Source: Rhodosorus marinus (taxonomy: Eukaryota; Rhodophyta; Stylonematophyceae; Stylonematales; Stylonemataceae). From it: a stretch of 64,000 nucleotides of DNA. The DNA lies in NCBI GenBank assembly GCA_029953675.1, contig JAMWBK010000007.1, positions 62,001 to 126,000 of the forward strand, given 5' to 3'. The translations under genes were made by a program, and so were the position numbers. Under the pieces are notes generated by a model that did not search any database, was not told where the DNA came from, and saw only the letters and a list, made by a program, of their open reading frames with translations. This document shows positions 55,159 to 64,000 of the stretch, in pieces; position 1 is the first letter of the stretch, and the number at the start of each line of letters is the position of its first letter.

Positions 55159-57552
55159 ATGATGAAGGGAATAAATTTTGTTCTCGTTGCTGTCGTGTTG
55201 TCCGTGGTTTGTGGAGAGCGGATTGTACTGAACTGTAGGAAGGATCTCAAGTCGCAGATTGAGGATGCGGAGAACGGCTCGGAGATCCTGGCGCCATCCG
55301 GGGGTTGCGAGTTTGTTCTGCACAAGCACGTCAACGTGACGAGAGACGACATCACAATCCGAGGACTGCGCGCTAGGGTTAGGGATGGCTACCCTGAACC
55401 TATCCTCAACGTGACCGGCGATCGTTTTGTAATGACCGACTTCGAGCTCACTGGGAACGCCGACTCAATTTTGGACGGACTAAGAGAGACTTTGGTGTAT
55501 CTTCATGGCAACGATTTCGATATTCGAAGAGGAAAGGTTTCCTTGGCCAGCAGAGATGCCATCGGTATCCAACCGGTGTGGTTTTCCCCTAACAAGCGGA
55601 TTGACCGAGGCAGAGTATCCGACATCGTTGGCTACAGAAACAGCCGGGAGACTGTATCCCTAGGCAACTTTCCGCTTCTGGATTTCGATACTGGTGACTA
55701 TGGGACCGAGGAGGAGAGGAAAACGGTGTACGTGAGCAACGTCCACCTTGAGAACATTAGAGCGTACGGGAGCGAGTTGAAGGGCGCTCTGGAGGTCAGC
55801 GACGGCGTTGAGGATATAGTGGTTAAGAACATTTACGCCGAGGACTGTCGGTATGGAATCGCCATTCAAGACCACGGAGTGAGCGAATACGAGTCCAACA
55901 ATCGAGTTTCGGTGTCAAATCTTATCGTTTTCGATAGCGATTTCGCCGTTCTCAGTCAGACAAATCCCATTCCTCATTCTGATATCTCGTTCAAGAGGGT
56001 CTTGGCCACGGACTGTACAAGAGGTCTGAGAATGAGGCATATTGCGAGGCTTAGGATGGATGATGTTCGCGTATTGGAAAGTGGCGGATATTTTCTGGTG
56101 CAGAGAGGTCGTTCGCTGAACGAGTTCGAAGATTGTCCGTCGTTGAGGATCAGAGATCTGTTGATCTCCGGCGGAGGCGCACAGGCGGTAGCGATCCAGC
56201 AGTCTTCAGGCGTATCGCTGACGGGAATCTCGCTGGCGGAAGAGCCGAAAGTATCCAAGTTTGATGTCGGTGTCCAGTTCATGGAGGAGAAGGGCAAGAG
56301 CGCGAAGAATGAACTAGAGATCAAACAGTCGTTCCTCGACCCGGCGAGGGAAGATGATATCAAGATTGTCCCTGCAACCCCTGTCCCGGAACCCACCGAG
56401 GAAGCCACTGAACCCCCTGAAACCCCTCTGCCGGAGGTGGAGCCTCCGGCGTTTACCGAGGCACCGAAACCGGATCGGGGAGGTGATCCCATGGTTTTCC
56501 TCAGGTGCAGTAGAGATCTCGAGCAGCAGCTGGCTGAGGCGGAACCGTACGCGACACTGATCGGTCCGAGCTACTGCACGTTCAAGGTGCGAAGAACGAT
56601 CAAGTTGAGACAGCCGCAGATCTTGACTGGCTTGAAGGTCCAGCTGGTGGGAGACACGAGCACCCCTATCTTCTCCATTGAATCTGAGGACGTTAAGATC
56701 TTCCAGTTCTCGCTCAAAGGCAACGGGCGTGGAGCTCCGCTCATGGTCATCATCTCCGGAGGCAACTTCTTCATCGAGGACGGATCGTTCTCGTCGACTG
56801 ATGGCGACGCCGTGGCGCTTGAACCTAGAAATGATGCAACATCCCTGGAGGGTGGCCACTTCCGAAGGCTTCGTGGGAATAGGATAGGTGGATACCTGCT
56901 TTCTCTCAGAGCCGGTTCCAAACCCAAGGCCTTTGCAAAGAACTTTTTCATTGAAGATCTCTCACTGACGAAGGGAGGTGGCGTCCTGAAGATGAACGAC
57001 GGCGTAGAGAACGTGTTTGCGCATGATCTATCCGCTAGGGACTGCAAGACCGCGGTGTTGATCAAGCACAACGGGAGCAAGTCGCTGGTCAGCAGCGCCT
57101 TCGTGACTTCACTTAGCGCGAAGAACTGTAACCGGGGTGTCCAAGCCACCAACGGTTCCGACAGAAAAATGCACCTCTCAATGGCGGACATCAGCTTGAT
57201 CAACTGCGTGAGAGGGATCAGGCTAACGAACGTCAAGGGGCCACGAATCTATGGAGTACGCATCAAAAACTCACGCAGAGATCCCATAACGCTCACCAGC
57301 TGTGATTTTGCTGTCTTGAGGGTTGTCGATATCGACGGCACATCGCCCTTGGTTATCGATAGCGCCATCTACATCTACCGGTCGAAGAAAGTCATCGTGG
57401 CTACCCCAACCATCGGCGCTGAAACTCAGTTCAATTACGGACTCACATTCGACGAGGGCAACAAGACTCCACGCTGGGCACGTTTCCTGATGATTATCAA
57501 CGAGGATTTTGCTGCTGCAAAGAAATCGCCCATCCGTATTGTAGGTGGTTAA
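55159..57552 (+). CDS. Secreted two-domain parallel beta-helix protein, paralog 2
   Basis: 797 residues from ATG 55,159; signal peptide MMKGINFVLVAVVLSVVCG. Same architecture as paralog 1: domain 1 (about 20-400), Pro/Glu/Thr linker (PEPTEEATEPPETPLPEVEP), domain 2 (about 445-797). Each domain opens with the shared Cys-DLxxQ-Cys motif (VLNCRKDLKSQI; FLRCSRDLEQQL) and continues with repeating short strands (VSNVHLENIRA, LEVSDGVEDIVVKNIYAEDC, IAIQDHG), as in right-handed beta-helices. LEVSDGV and IQDH are conserved in all four domains of the two paralogs and may mark the functional face. Linker composition differs from paralog 1 (acidic versus Ser/Thr). Extracellular; substrate unknown. Confidence 0.85.
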   Translation: MMKGINFVLVAVVLSVVCGERIVLNCRKDLKSQIEDAENGSEILAPSGGCEFVLHKHVNVTRDDITIRGLRARVRDGYPEPILNVTGDRFVMTDFELTGNADSILDGLRETLVYLHGNDFDIRRGKVSLASRDAIGIQPVWFSPNKRIDRGRVSDIVGYRNSRETVSLGNFPLLDFDTGDYGTEEERKTVYVSNVHLENIRAYGSELKGALEVSDGVEDIVVKNIYAEDCRYGIAIQDHGVSEYESNNRVSVSNLIVFDSDFAVLSQTNPIPHSDISFKRVLATDCTRGLRMRHIARLRMDDVRVLESGGYFLVQRGRSLNEFEDCPSLRIRDLLISGGGAQAVAIQQSSGVSLTGISLAEEPKVSKFDVGVQFMEEKGKSAKNELEIKQSFLDPAREDDIKIVPATPVPEPTEEATEPPETPLPEVEPPAFTEAPKPDRGGDPMVFLRCSRDLEQQLAEAEPYATLIGPSYCTFKVRRTIKLRQPQILTGLKVQLVGDTSTPIFSIESEDVKIFQFSLKGNGRGAPLMVIISGGNFFIEDGSFSSTDGDAVALEPRNDATSLEGGHFRRLRGNRIGGYLLSLRAGSKPKAFAKNFFIEDLSLTKGGGVLKMNDGVENVFAHDLSARDCKTAVLIKHNGSKSLVSSAFVTSLSAKNCNRGVQATNGSDRKMHLSMADISLINCVRGIRLTNVKGPRIYGVRIKNSRRDPITLTSCDFAVLRVVDIDGTSPLVIDSAIYIYRSKKVIVATPTIGAETQFNYGLTFDEGNKTPRWARFLMIINEDFAAAKKSPIRIVGG

Positions 57553-58099
57553 ATTGATCCTTTCAACAAGCGCGTTGTTTGGCTTCCAGAGCTCTCCTTC
57601 CAAAGCCAAGGTGTGTACATATTGTAATAAATGATTCCAACGATCTGCCAGAGAGCTGTTAAAAGCCACACACTTTCTAGAAGTCAATGGCCGTGGCGGG
57701 TGTCGTACCGATGAAGATGCTGCGCAGCAGCAGCCTCATAGAAGTTGATCCGCCGGTTCTGAAACTAAACCACTAGCCGCACTTTCTGCGGCTGTGGAGC
57801 CGCAAAGCCGCTAGTCGCGGCGCTGTGGACAAGGCTGCAATAGTTCTCCCAGTCTCCTTAACCAGGTTCAATTCGCTGCTGACACCCATACTTCCATATG
57901 GAATGGCGTTCAAAAAGGCTGAGCCCAGGATCAATTCTACGATGTGCCGTCAACGCTTCACATCAGACTTTGGAAGCATTTGCAGTGTCTGAAGCTGATC
58001 TCTCAAACCAGATCACTCCCAAGATACCTCCCAGCAAAGTCCAACCCCGTTGGCTTGTCCATCGAAGCATCAGCAAATGCACTCCATCCAAACGAAATT
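57553..58099. other. Intergenic
   Basis: A GC-rich set of inverted motifs at about 57,775-57,830 (AGCCGC...GCGGCT, GCCGCTAGTCGCGGC) could fold into hairpins, possibly a 3' processing region for the upstream gene. No gene seen. Confidence 0.4.
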
Positions 58100-58570
58100 G
58101 ATCTTGTTCACGGTCGTCGCTGTGAACGAAAATTAGATCAAGCCTTGAATGAAGAATCAAGTTCTGCATATGTAGATCACTCGCTCAGCACGCCTCCCAA
58201 ACTTTCGAAACCAAGCCCACCTTAGCAGCATCGGACTGGAAACAGGGCCTTCGATTTTTTGGCACTTTTTCCTGCTTCCTGCTAGCAACAAAGTAAACGG
58301 AAAAAGCATCGCCACGAGATGTTGATCTTGTTCACCATCGTCGGTGTGCAAGCAGATCAAACCTTAAAATGAAGATGAAGAATCAAAGTGCTTCACGAGT
58401 AGATCACTCACTCACCACGCCTCCCAAACTTCAAAACCAAGCCCCGCTTTTGTAGCAAGAGGGTCTCTTCGGCTTTGCAACTTTTTTTCCGGCTTCTTCC
58501 TGCAAGGCGCGCAACATGGCAATCGGAAATGTATCATCGCCCACGAGATATAGATCTTGTTCCCGTCGGT
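58100..58570. repeat. About 225-bp tandem repeat, two units plus part
   Basis: GATCTTGTTC(A/C)C begins units at 58,100, 58,323 and 58,553. Each full unit continues through TAGATCACTC..CTCA.CACGCCTCCCAAACTT and an ACTTTTT(C)C..CTTC(T)TCCTGC block. Units are diverged (many substitutions), so old. Non-coding; in the 5' region of the ORANGE-like gene. Confidence 0.75.
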
Positions 58571-59025
58571 GAACAAGTAGCTCATGTAGATGAAACGTTT
58601 TTGATGTAGAGAGGTGACGGTGTCAACGGTAACCTTTTCTTTGGGATGTTCTTGTTCCTTCTTTGCTGTTCTCGTTTCATCATTTCGTCTAGACGATTAG
58701 TAGTGGGACAACAAGAAGCTGCTTGCGAAAGCATTTGGAAGACAACCGGGGCGGGTCGAGTGTTAGAGGAGTGAATGGAGAGTTGGCGTGGTTTTCGGGT
58801 GGGAGGGTGAGGAAACTTGTTTGGGTGGGGGGGGTGGGGAAGAGATAAGAACAGGCTGCTGCGAAGCAGCAGCAGGATTGATCTTTTCGTGTACGGGTTT
58901 GTGAAGAAGGAAGTGGGGACGAAGAGGACAAGTTTTCTTGTCGAGAGGTTTTTGTTTGCGGGGGAGCGGGTTGTTTTGAAGGAGGGGCTTCTGGGAAGGG
59001 TGGGAAGCGACCGCGTTTTGCGGCG

Positions 59026-59671
59026 ATGATGAATATGATGAGTGGGTTTGTGGGATCTGGAGCTTGTGGTGGGAGGAAGAGGGGAGTTGGCGGGAGGTGT
59101 GTAGTGGTTCGGATGGGATTGGAGAATACATCTGTGGAAGGGTTTGCTGGGGCGTTGAGGATGATATTTAGTGGGAATGTAGATACTCAGTTGATGAAGG
59201 ATACGTTGTTGACGCCGCAGACGAACCAGATCATGTCTGCGTTTGCGGGAGGAACGGTGGGAGTGATGAGTTCGGTGCTTATATACGGCAAGCGAGTTCA
59301 AGAGGTGAGGTAGAAGAAAAAAGCACGGAACGGGAGCCTCAGATCGTCGATTTTTTCTAAAAAGCAACCATGATCCGTTTCTCTGATGCCCGGGTTCCTA
59401 GCTGAAAGAAAAGCAGCAGTGTTGCTACTGTCGTGGGGCGGGAACACTTCCATGTGGACAATGCTACACGATAGGCGCAGTTCCCACTGCTGGAATGCCG
59501 CTTGGAAAATCCAATTGCGAAGCCTGTGATCGACGAGGTTACATTACATGTGAACACTGCCGCGGAACGGGAAGAGCAGACCCCTTAGATTTCTCCAAGA
59601 AGACAAGAAGCCAGTTCTTTCTACCCGATGACGACGAATACTACGACGACAAAACCAACCCATTCATTTGA
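59026..59671 (+). CDS. ORANGE-like DnaJ-type zinc-finger protein, two exons
   Basis: Exons 59,026-59,304 and 59,414-59,671 (GT-AG; acceptor at 59,413, or 59,416 which drops one Gln) encode 178 residues. After a short N-terminal stretch, a conserved membrane-like segment (QIMSAFAGGTVGVMSSVLIYG, residues about 67-87) precedes four CxxC half-sites: CYC-CGQC and CEAC-CEHC with the DnaJ-type CxxCxGxG spacing (CRGAGTLPCGQC, CEACDRRGYITCEHCRGTG). The tail is acidic and ends NPF. The order (hydrophobic segment, then two Cys-rich zinc clusters with no J-domain) is that of the ORANGE/BSD2-type plastid chaperones, which stabilise phytoene synthase or help Rubisco assembly. The ORANGE-like call comes from the hydrophobic segment just before the zinc domain. 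The transit peptide is short or in an unseen upstream exon. Confidence 0.75.
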
Positions 59672-59839
59672 TCGATCCCGCTCTCTGTCGCTGCCCACCA
59701 GTAGAGAAGCAAAATTCGACCCCCTCGTGTCTCCTCCAGAAGCAATGACGCAACATAGCAAGCCAACAAAACAAAACCAAAAAAAATTGGCACCAACGCC
59801 ATTGCCGCCACCGATCGATCCCTGTCGGGAAGAACGTGA

Positions 59840-60154
59840 ATGCCAAGCGCAGCCTCACCTCCGAATGAACAGCAACAACGCCATGGCGATGGCGAAGGTA
59901 TGGAAGAAAAGTTCGTTTGGATCGGAAGCTATGGACGAGCCGAAGCGCTTACTGGAGCAATGCCTACCCATGACTAGCCAAAGCCAACAGACTGGAGGAA
60001 GAACCTCTTCGGAACTGGAACTTTGGGGTCTATTTCCGTAGCGAAGGTCTACGGAAGCATAGAGTTGGGTGCCGAAGCTAGCTACTGGGAGCACAGAGTG
60101 CTTGGACAGCCGCAGGAGCTACTTGAGGGACTTGAAGGGAAGCTGAAGGCTTAA
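59840..60154 (+). pseudogene. Candidate small gene or relic with one in-frame TAG
   Basis: A 105-codon frame starting at ATG 59,840 and ending at TAA 60,152-60,154, with one TAG at 59,975-59,977. Both halves look protein-like (FVWIGSYGRAEALTGAMPTH before; WRKNLFGTGTLGSISVAKVY and GAEASYWEHRVLGQPQELLE after), unlike the other frames. No GT-AG intron removes the TAG. Could be a pseudogene, a sequencing error or chance. Unknown family. Confidence 0.3.
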
Positions 60155-60996
60155 CAGAACGAGATTGGAGCCGAGAGGGTATGCTGATACACTTTGGAAG
60201 GACAGACAAGGCGGGAGACGGGACAGATCAAACCTACTAGGACACAACAAACAAAAAAAAGTACAAAAGGTATCATGTAAAGAGCAGCGGGCTACCTTTA
60301 TTGGTCTTCTCCTAAGTTTTGTCCTGGTATTTTGTTGAAGACGGATAGTCGCAAGCCCCGGAGCAAAGATACGCAAGTTAGATCACAACCTTGTCTCAAG
60401 CATTCGCCCCTGTGGCTTGTCGAAGGATGTATCGTTAATAGCGTGAAGGGTAGCTAGATAAGCTCTTGCATGCAAAAAGGTCTCCAGAACCCCAAGGGCG
60501 TGGTGCAAAGTTTGTGGGGTCAACGGTTGCTATGGATTGTTACCTTGCCCTCCAGCTTCGATGGACGGAGCCATTCATTTCAAGAGCAGCTCCTCGTATA
60601 CAACGAGCCTACGGACGGAGAACGGGATAAGAGCCTTCGGAAAGAAGCGATGCCTGACCAATCTTCGCCCCAGACTAGCTTTGGTCCTAAACCATATATA
60701 CAAAAAGCGGTGCGCAAAGAAGCCTCGGTACAGTGACTCCATTCATCTCAGGCCCGAGGGAACCGCCACAGTCCTAAATGCAAGCTCGTGCTCGCAATTA
60801 ATCAGCGGCTCTGAACCGTATGGGAACCAGATTACCACGGCTTCTTGAAAGCTATCCATCCATCCTAGACGAGATTGGCCAGCCTATCAAACTGTTCGCG
60901 CCAGCCGATCAAGTTCACACACAGAGGAGCAGCTTGCGGCTGTGTCTCCATTGTCAAAGTCAGCGATCAGAAGGAGTCTTTGCGAGTTTGGTGTTT
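60155..60996. other. Intergenic
   Basis: No supported gene. Lies between the 3' end of ARP4 (minus) and the plus-strand genes upstream; likely holds both 3' flanks. Confidence 0.4.
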
Positions 60997-62532
60997 TCAG
61001 GGACACTTCCTATTGATTCCCATTGCCCCATGTTCATCATATTCCTGCTTTGACATCCACATCTGCTGGAAGGTTCCTAAAGACCCGAGGATGGAGCCTC
61101 CTACCCAAGGAGCAGAAGCTCTATCCTGACGAAGCGACGGTGAAACCATTCGTAGTTTGAACATCTGCGGGGTAATCGCAGCGACTTCCCTTTGGAACCT
61201 CTCCGCCACTCCGGGAAACAGCGAACAGCCTCCACTGAGCACTAGGCCTCCAAAAAGTTCCCTTCTGACGTCTATATCGCATGCTGAAGCGGCTTCGTAA
61301 GCTAGACGATGAAGCGATCGTGCGCTTTCGATTCCAGGAATCTTGGAATCTGATAAAAGTCTCGGATCAAACAGAGATTCTGGGATCCTTTCGCAGATTT
61401 CTTGGCCCATATCAAGCTCAGTACCATCTGGAAGAGTATATACCGTTGGTCGTGGTTCCCGCTTGACCTTTGAACCCGCCACGACAGCGGCGGCGGTTGC
61501 GGTCTGAGCAGGACCACCACCGTTGGCTTCTGGATCGGGAGTTTCTATGATCTCCCGAATCGAAAGCGCGCTCTGCTTCAGATCGTGAACGATCTGCATT
61601 CTATAGAACGCCTTTTTCGAGTCCAACGAGAAGGTTTTTGCAACCCCTTCCTTGGGTACGACTGCTCCGGGCGCAGGTGGCGGAGCCTCAACGGTCGTCG
61701 GTTTCACTTTACTCACTTCACCAGGTGGAGCAGCTGGAACAGCCTCCTCCTTTACCTCCATCTCGACATCCTGAGATCCATCCTTGGGCTTTTCCTTTTC
61801 CTCAGAACCGGCTGTGTCCTTGGATACGGCTGCGGTCGAATCTACGACTCCATTGCTCCCCTCTGCTTTCGATTCCTTCTCAGTCGTCGCTCCTGACATG
61901 CTTGGAAGTTCGTACCGAGCACGAATTCCATTCTGTCCAGCTTTCTCGTTAGCAACTTGATAAGTATAATCGGAGAGCGCTCTTCCTCCGAGCACGCTCG
62001 TCTGTTTAGACTTTTCCAACGCGTAGCCTTCGAAAACCGCCGTCGCAAAGGCTCCTTGGTGCCCCACATCGACCACCAAAGACGTGCTTCTTCCAGCTGA
62101 AAATGCTGCCATAACCGGCCCTCGAGCAATGAAGAAGGATTTCAACCCCATCCCTTCAAACACCAGCTCCGCAGCTGCTGCTCTTCCATTTACTCCCCAC
62201 ATATACGACGGTTCGACTAAGATTAGAGGCGTCTCCTTCGAGGAAACCATCAAATGCTTACTCAGGACGTGATCAACGACCTTCTTCATCACATCCCACT
62301 TGGGAATTGCCTGTAGTCCCGCCATGGGATCATAAACGTCCACAACCTGATCAACCAACTCAGGTAAACCCCAAAGAGAATGGCCAAGCACATCATTCTT
62401 CCCGGACCTCGTCCCGATCGCAGAAGGAACCAATGCACGTGGACTATCCTCACCAGCTAATCCCCCTCGAATCAAAAACGACCCGCAGTCAATCACAGCA
62501 GCTCCTACGTCAACTCCTCCACTCGTCGCCAT
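60997..62532 (-). CDS. ARP4: Actin-related protein 4 (ARP4/BAF53 type)
   Basis: 511 residues from the ATG at 62,532 (MATSGGVDVGAAVIDCGS); the frame continues 7 codons upstream but without an ATG. Nuclear actin-fold subunit of chromatin remodellers and NuA4-type acetyltransferase complexes. Actin-fold signatures: phosphate-1 (VIDCGSFLIRGGLAGEDSPR), a PLILVEPS strand, phosphate-2 (LVVDVGHQGAFATAVFEGYAL), and a C-terminal block (GGLVLSGGCSLFPGVAERFQ, then WVGGSILGSLGTFQQMWMSK and QEYDEHG) that is closest to ARP4, not to actin or other ARPs. An insertion of about 80 residues (about 220-300), rich in Lys, Glu, Ser and Pro, lies in subdomain 4 and is longer than usual. Single exon. Opposite orientation to the ORANGE-like gene. 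Identity is secure at family level. Confidence 0.9.
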   Translation of the reverse strand: MATSGGVDVGAAVIDCGSFLIRGGLAGEDSPRALVPSAIGTRSGKNDVLGHSLWGLPELVDQVVDVYDPMAGLQAIPKWDVMKKVVDHVLSKHLMVSSKETPLILVEPSYMWGVNGRAAAAELVFEGMGLKSFFIARGPVMAAFSAGRSTSLVVDVGHQGAFATAVFEGYALEKSKQTSVLGGRALSDYTYQVANEKAGQNGIRARYELPSMSGATTEKESKAEGSNGVVDSTAAVSKDTAGSEEKEKPKDGSQDVEMEVKEEAVPAAPPGEVSKVKPTTVEAPPPAPGAVVPKEGVAKTFSLDSKKAFYRMQIVHDLKQSALSIREIIETPDPEANGGGPAQTATAAAVVAGSKVKREPRPTVYTLPDGTELDMGQEICERIPESLFDPRLLSDSKIPGIESARSLHRLAYEAASACDIDVRRELFGGLVLSGGCSLFPGVAERFQREVAAITPQMFKLRMVSPSLRQDRASAPWVGGSILGSLGTFQQMWMSKQEYDEHGAMGINRKCP

Positions 62533-62769
62533 ACTTTCCCGAAAACCTAACAATCAACAAAAAGCTCTCCAACCCCCACCGCCCCCCGGCGGCCTACCTC
62601 TCCAATCCACAAATTCTCAAACGCCCTTTCCCACGGTATCAGAAAAATACGTCTCTCTCCATCCACTCCGCTCGAGAGCTCATACCTTCTTGTGGAGATT
62701 CCCCACCTCCCTCTTAACCCCAAGCTCCGCTCGCCTTCAAACTTTACGACCTGTCCAGTGAACACGGGT

Positions 62770-63120
62770 TGTGAACGAAAAACGACAATCTAGTTGTGTC
62801 GAGATCTTCTCCTTACCCCTCCGAAGCAATCTGATCAATGCAATGGCAATGAGAGGATTCCCCCAACCTCCCCGAGCATCGAACTTATACAGAACGTCTC
62901 GTGAACGCGCTGGTGAACGAGACATACAATAATACTACTTCTCCTCCTCCCTCCGAGGCAATCTGATCAAAGCAATAGCGGTGTGTCGATTCACCTAGAC
63001 TCCGATTGCTTCAAACTTGACCCCTCCAGTCTCGTGCACAAGATCATGAACGAGAAAGACGTACTTGTCCTTTTTCTTCCTAGCAATCTGATCTCCAAGG
63101 CAATGGCGGTGAGAGGAGAA
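62770..63120. repeat. About 130-bp tandem repeat, three units, upstream of ARP4
   Basis: The core (TCCGA(A/G)GCAATCTGATCAA(T/A)GCAATGGC-like) occurs at 62,820, 62,952 and about 63,079. Between cores, each unit has GTGAACGAGA/AACGACA and a C/T-rich CTTCTCCTCC stretch. Diverged copies. Its position 240-590 bases upstream of the ARP4 start would suit a promoter or shared regulatory array, also reachable from the gene at 63,397. Confidence 0.7.
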
Positions 63121-63396
63121 TAGAGGAATTGTTCACTGACCCGTTTCCAACGGCGAGTTCATTGGTGACGCGCACTGGTCAGAATGACACTTGAGAAATG
63201 ACAACGTGCGTTGCGATCACTTTATCATGAGGTTTGTGTGCAAAATAACGAGCAGTCGACGATACTATGCCTTAATGGTTGGCTTCACAACTATCGCATG
63301 AGCAACACGAGTACGACAAAATCAAACTACTTCCGTCATCATTCAGAGACAACACAACAACCACCGTGAGAGGCTAAAAAAGACCAAACACAGAAA

Positions 63397-63656
63397 ATGA
63401 ACGAGGTGGATGCAGCTGGACAGTTCTTGGACCCACACACCAGATACTCAACAAACACCACGTAAGGAATGCCGCACAGCGACCCTTTCCCGCAGCAAGG
63501 TAATCTGCTGAAGGTGATGAAGAAGGCCGTGTCGATCATGTCCTCAATAAGCAATTAATGGCTTCCAGGAAGGAAACGCCTCTGAAAGCACCAATGAGCG
63601 GATTTGCTCCTGACAAGCAGAAGAGTAGAATTGGTCATGGACACTTTGATGATTGA
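63397..63656 (+). CDS. Candidate 50-residue protein, two exons
   Basis: ATG 63,397; exons 63,397-63,461 and 63,569-63,656, joined by a 107-bp GT-AG intron (GTAAGG...TTCCAG) of the same size class as the MDHAR introns. The product begins MNEVDAAGQFLDPHTRYSTN and ends KSRIGHGHFDD, with KAPMSGFAPDKQ between; hydrophilic, no signal peptide or membrane segment. The spliced frame is clean, but at this length chance is possible. Not recognised. Confidence 0.4.
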
Positions 63657-64000
63657 GTTCAGTTGCGAAGCGGACTCCTTCACAGGGGATGGAGCTTTCT
63701 CACGCCCGTGATCAAAAGCATCTGGCAATCGATAGCTCTCCGTGATCGTTATGTTCTGTGTCCTTCCGTGCCTGTTCGCCTATTGAGATCGGCGTCGACT
63801 CGGATTCTGTGGACTGGTTCGTCTGGAGCGGAGAACAGCTGAAGAATCCGTCCGCTATGTTTGCTTTTGATACCTGAAGCAGTCTTAAACCGTTTGTGAC
63901 CTTTTGGCCTTCCCTTGTTACCTGAGATGGTAAGCCTAGCTTGCCCTCTTCGAGATCAAAGCTGCGGCCCGCAGTAAGGGGTGCGTTAAGGTCTATCGTT
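63657..64000. other. Window end, no gene seen
   Basis: No supported coding exon; could include part of a neighbouring gene beyond the window. Confidence 0.35.

Noticed and set aside
54745-55329. 194-codon minus-strand frame before the second beta-helix gene
   Set aside because: Low-complexity translation, overlaps the signal peptide and first exon of a strong gene, no domain.

Overview
This window is nuclear DNA of a plastid-bearing microbial eukaryote (an alga). It has spliceosomal genes with short GT-AG introns (44-120 bp), secreted multidomain proteins with N-terminal signal peptides, an ARP4-type actin-related protein, and two genes expected in a photosynthetic cell: a monodehydroascorbate reductase with an N-terminal targeting extension and an ORANGE-like plastid zinc-finger protein. 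The lineage cannot be fixed from sequence alone; a red-lineage alga would fit.

Positions 1-44,300 are mostly a graveyard of non-LTR retrotransposons from three related families, named here A, B and D. All share one plan: two ORFs, no N-terminal APE endonuclease, a reverse transcriptase (RT) with a YHDD (A, D) or IHDD (B) catalytic box, and a C-terminal C-x2-C...H-x4-C knuckle followed by a restriction-like PD-(D/E)xK-type endonuclease. Family A has copies at 50-5,107 (-, with a nested insertion), 5,191-9,966 (+), 14,690-17,069 (+), 34,519-37,685 (-) and 37,686-38,229 (+). Family B has a long copy at 17,128-21,486 (-), a 5'-truncated twin at 22,978-25,439 (+) forming a 2.46-kb inverted repeat with it, and a diverged relative at 21,487-22,803. 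A scrap of a Ty1/copia polyprotein lies between them. Family D has a long copy at 29,566-34,361 (+) and many 3' fragments; three of these have clear target-site duplications.

Three host genes sit inside the transposon-rich part: MDHAR (12,112-14,213, nine exons), a secreted cysteine-rich protein (25,697-27,001, -), and a two-exon gene (38,497-40,751, -) that joins a trypsin-fold serine protease to a Thr/Pro repeat stalk and a Hedgehog-type Hint domain. The last is the most notable gene here.

Positions 45-64 kb are richer in host genes: an astacin-like protein with a destroyed zinc site plus EGF and C2-like modules (45,515-47,588, frameshifted); two tandem paralogous secreted beta-helix proteins, each internally duplicated (51,292-53,649 and 55,159-57,552); the ORANGE-like gene (59,026-59,671); ARP4 (60,997-62,532, -); and a candidate 50-residue spliced gene (63,397-63,656). 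Five of the host genes encode secreted proteins, so the locus looks like a cluster of extracellular or cell-surface genes, but no shared pathway can be shown. Intergenic DNA holds a dispersed repeat rich in TCCGATAA motifs, several tandem repeats, and a perfect 100-bp inverted repeat at 27,972-28,188.
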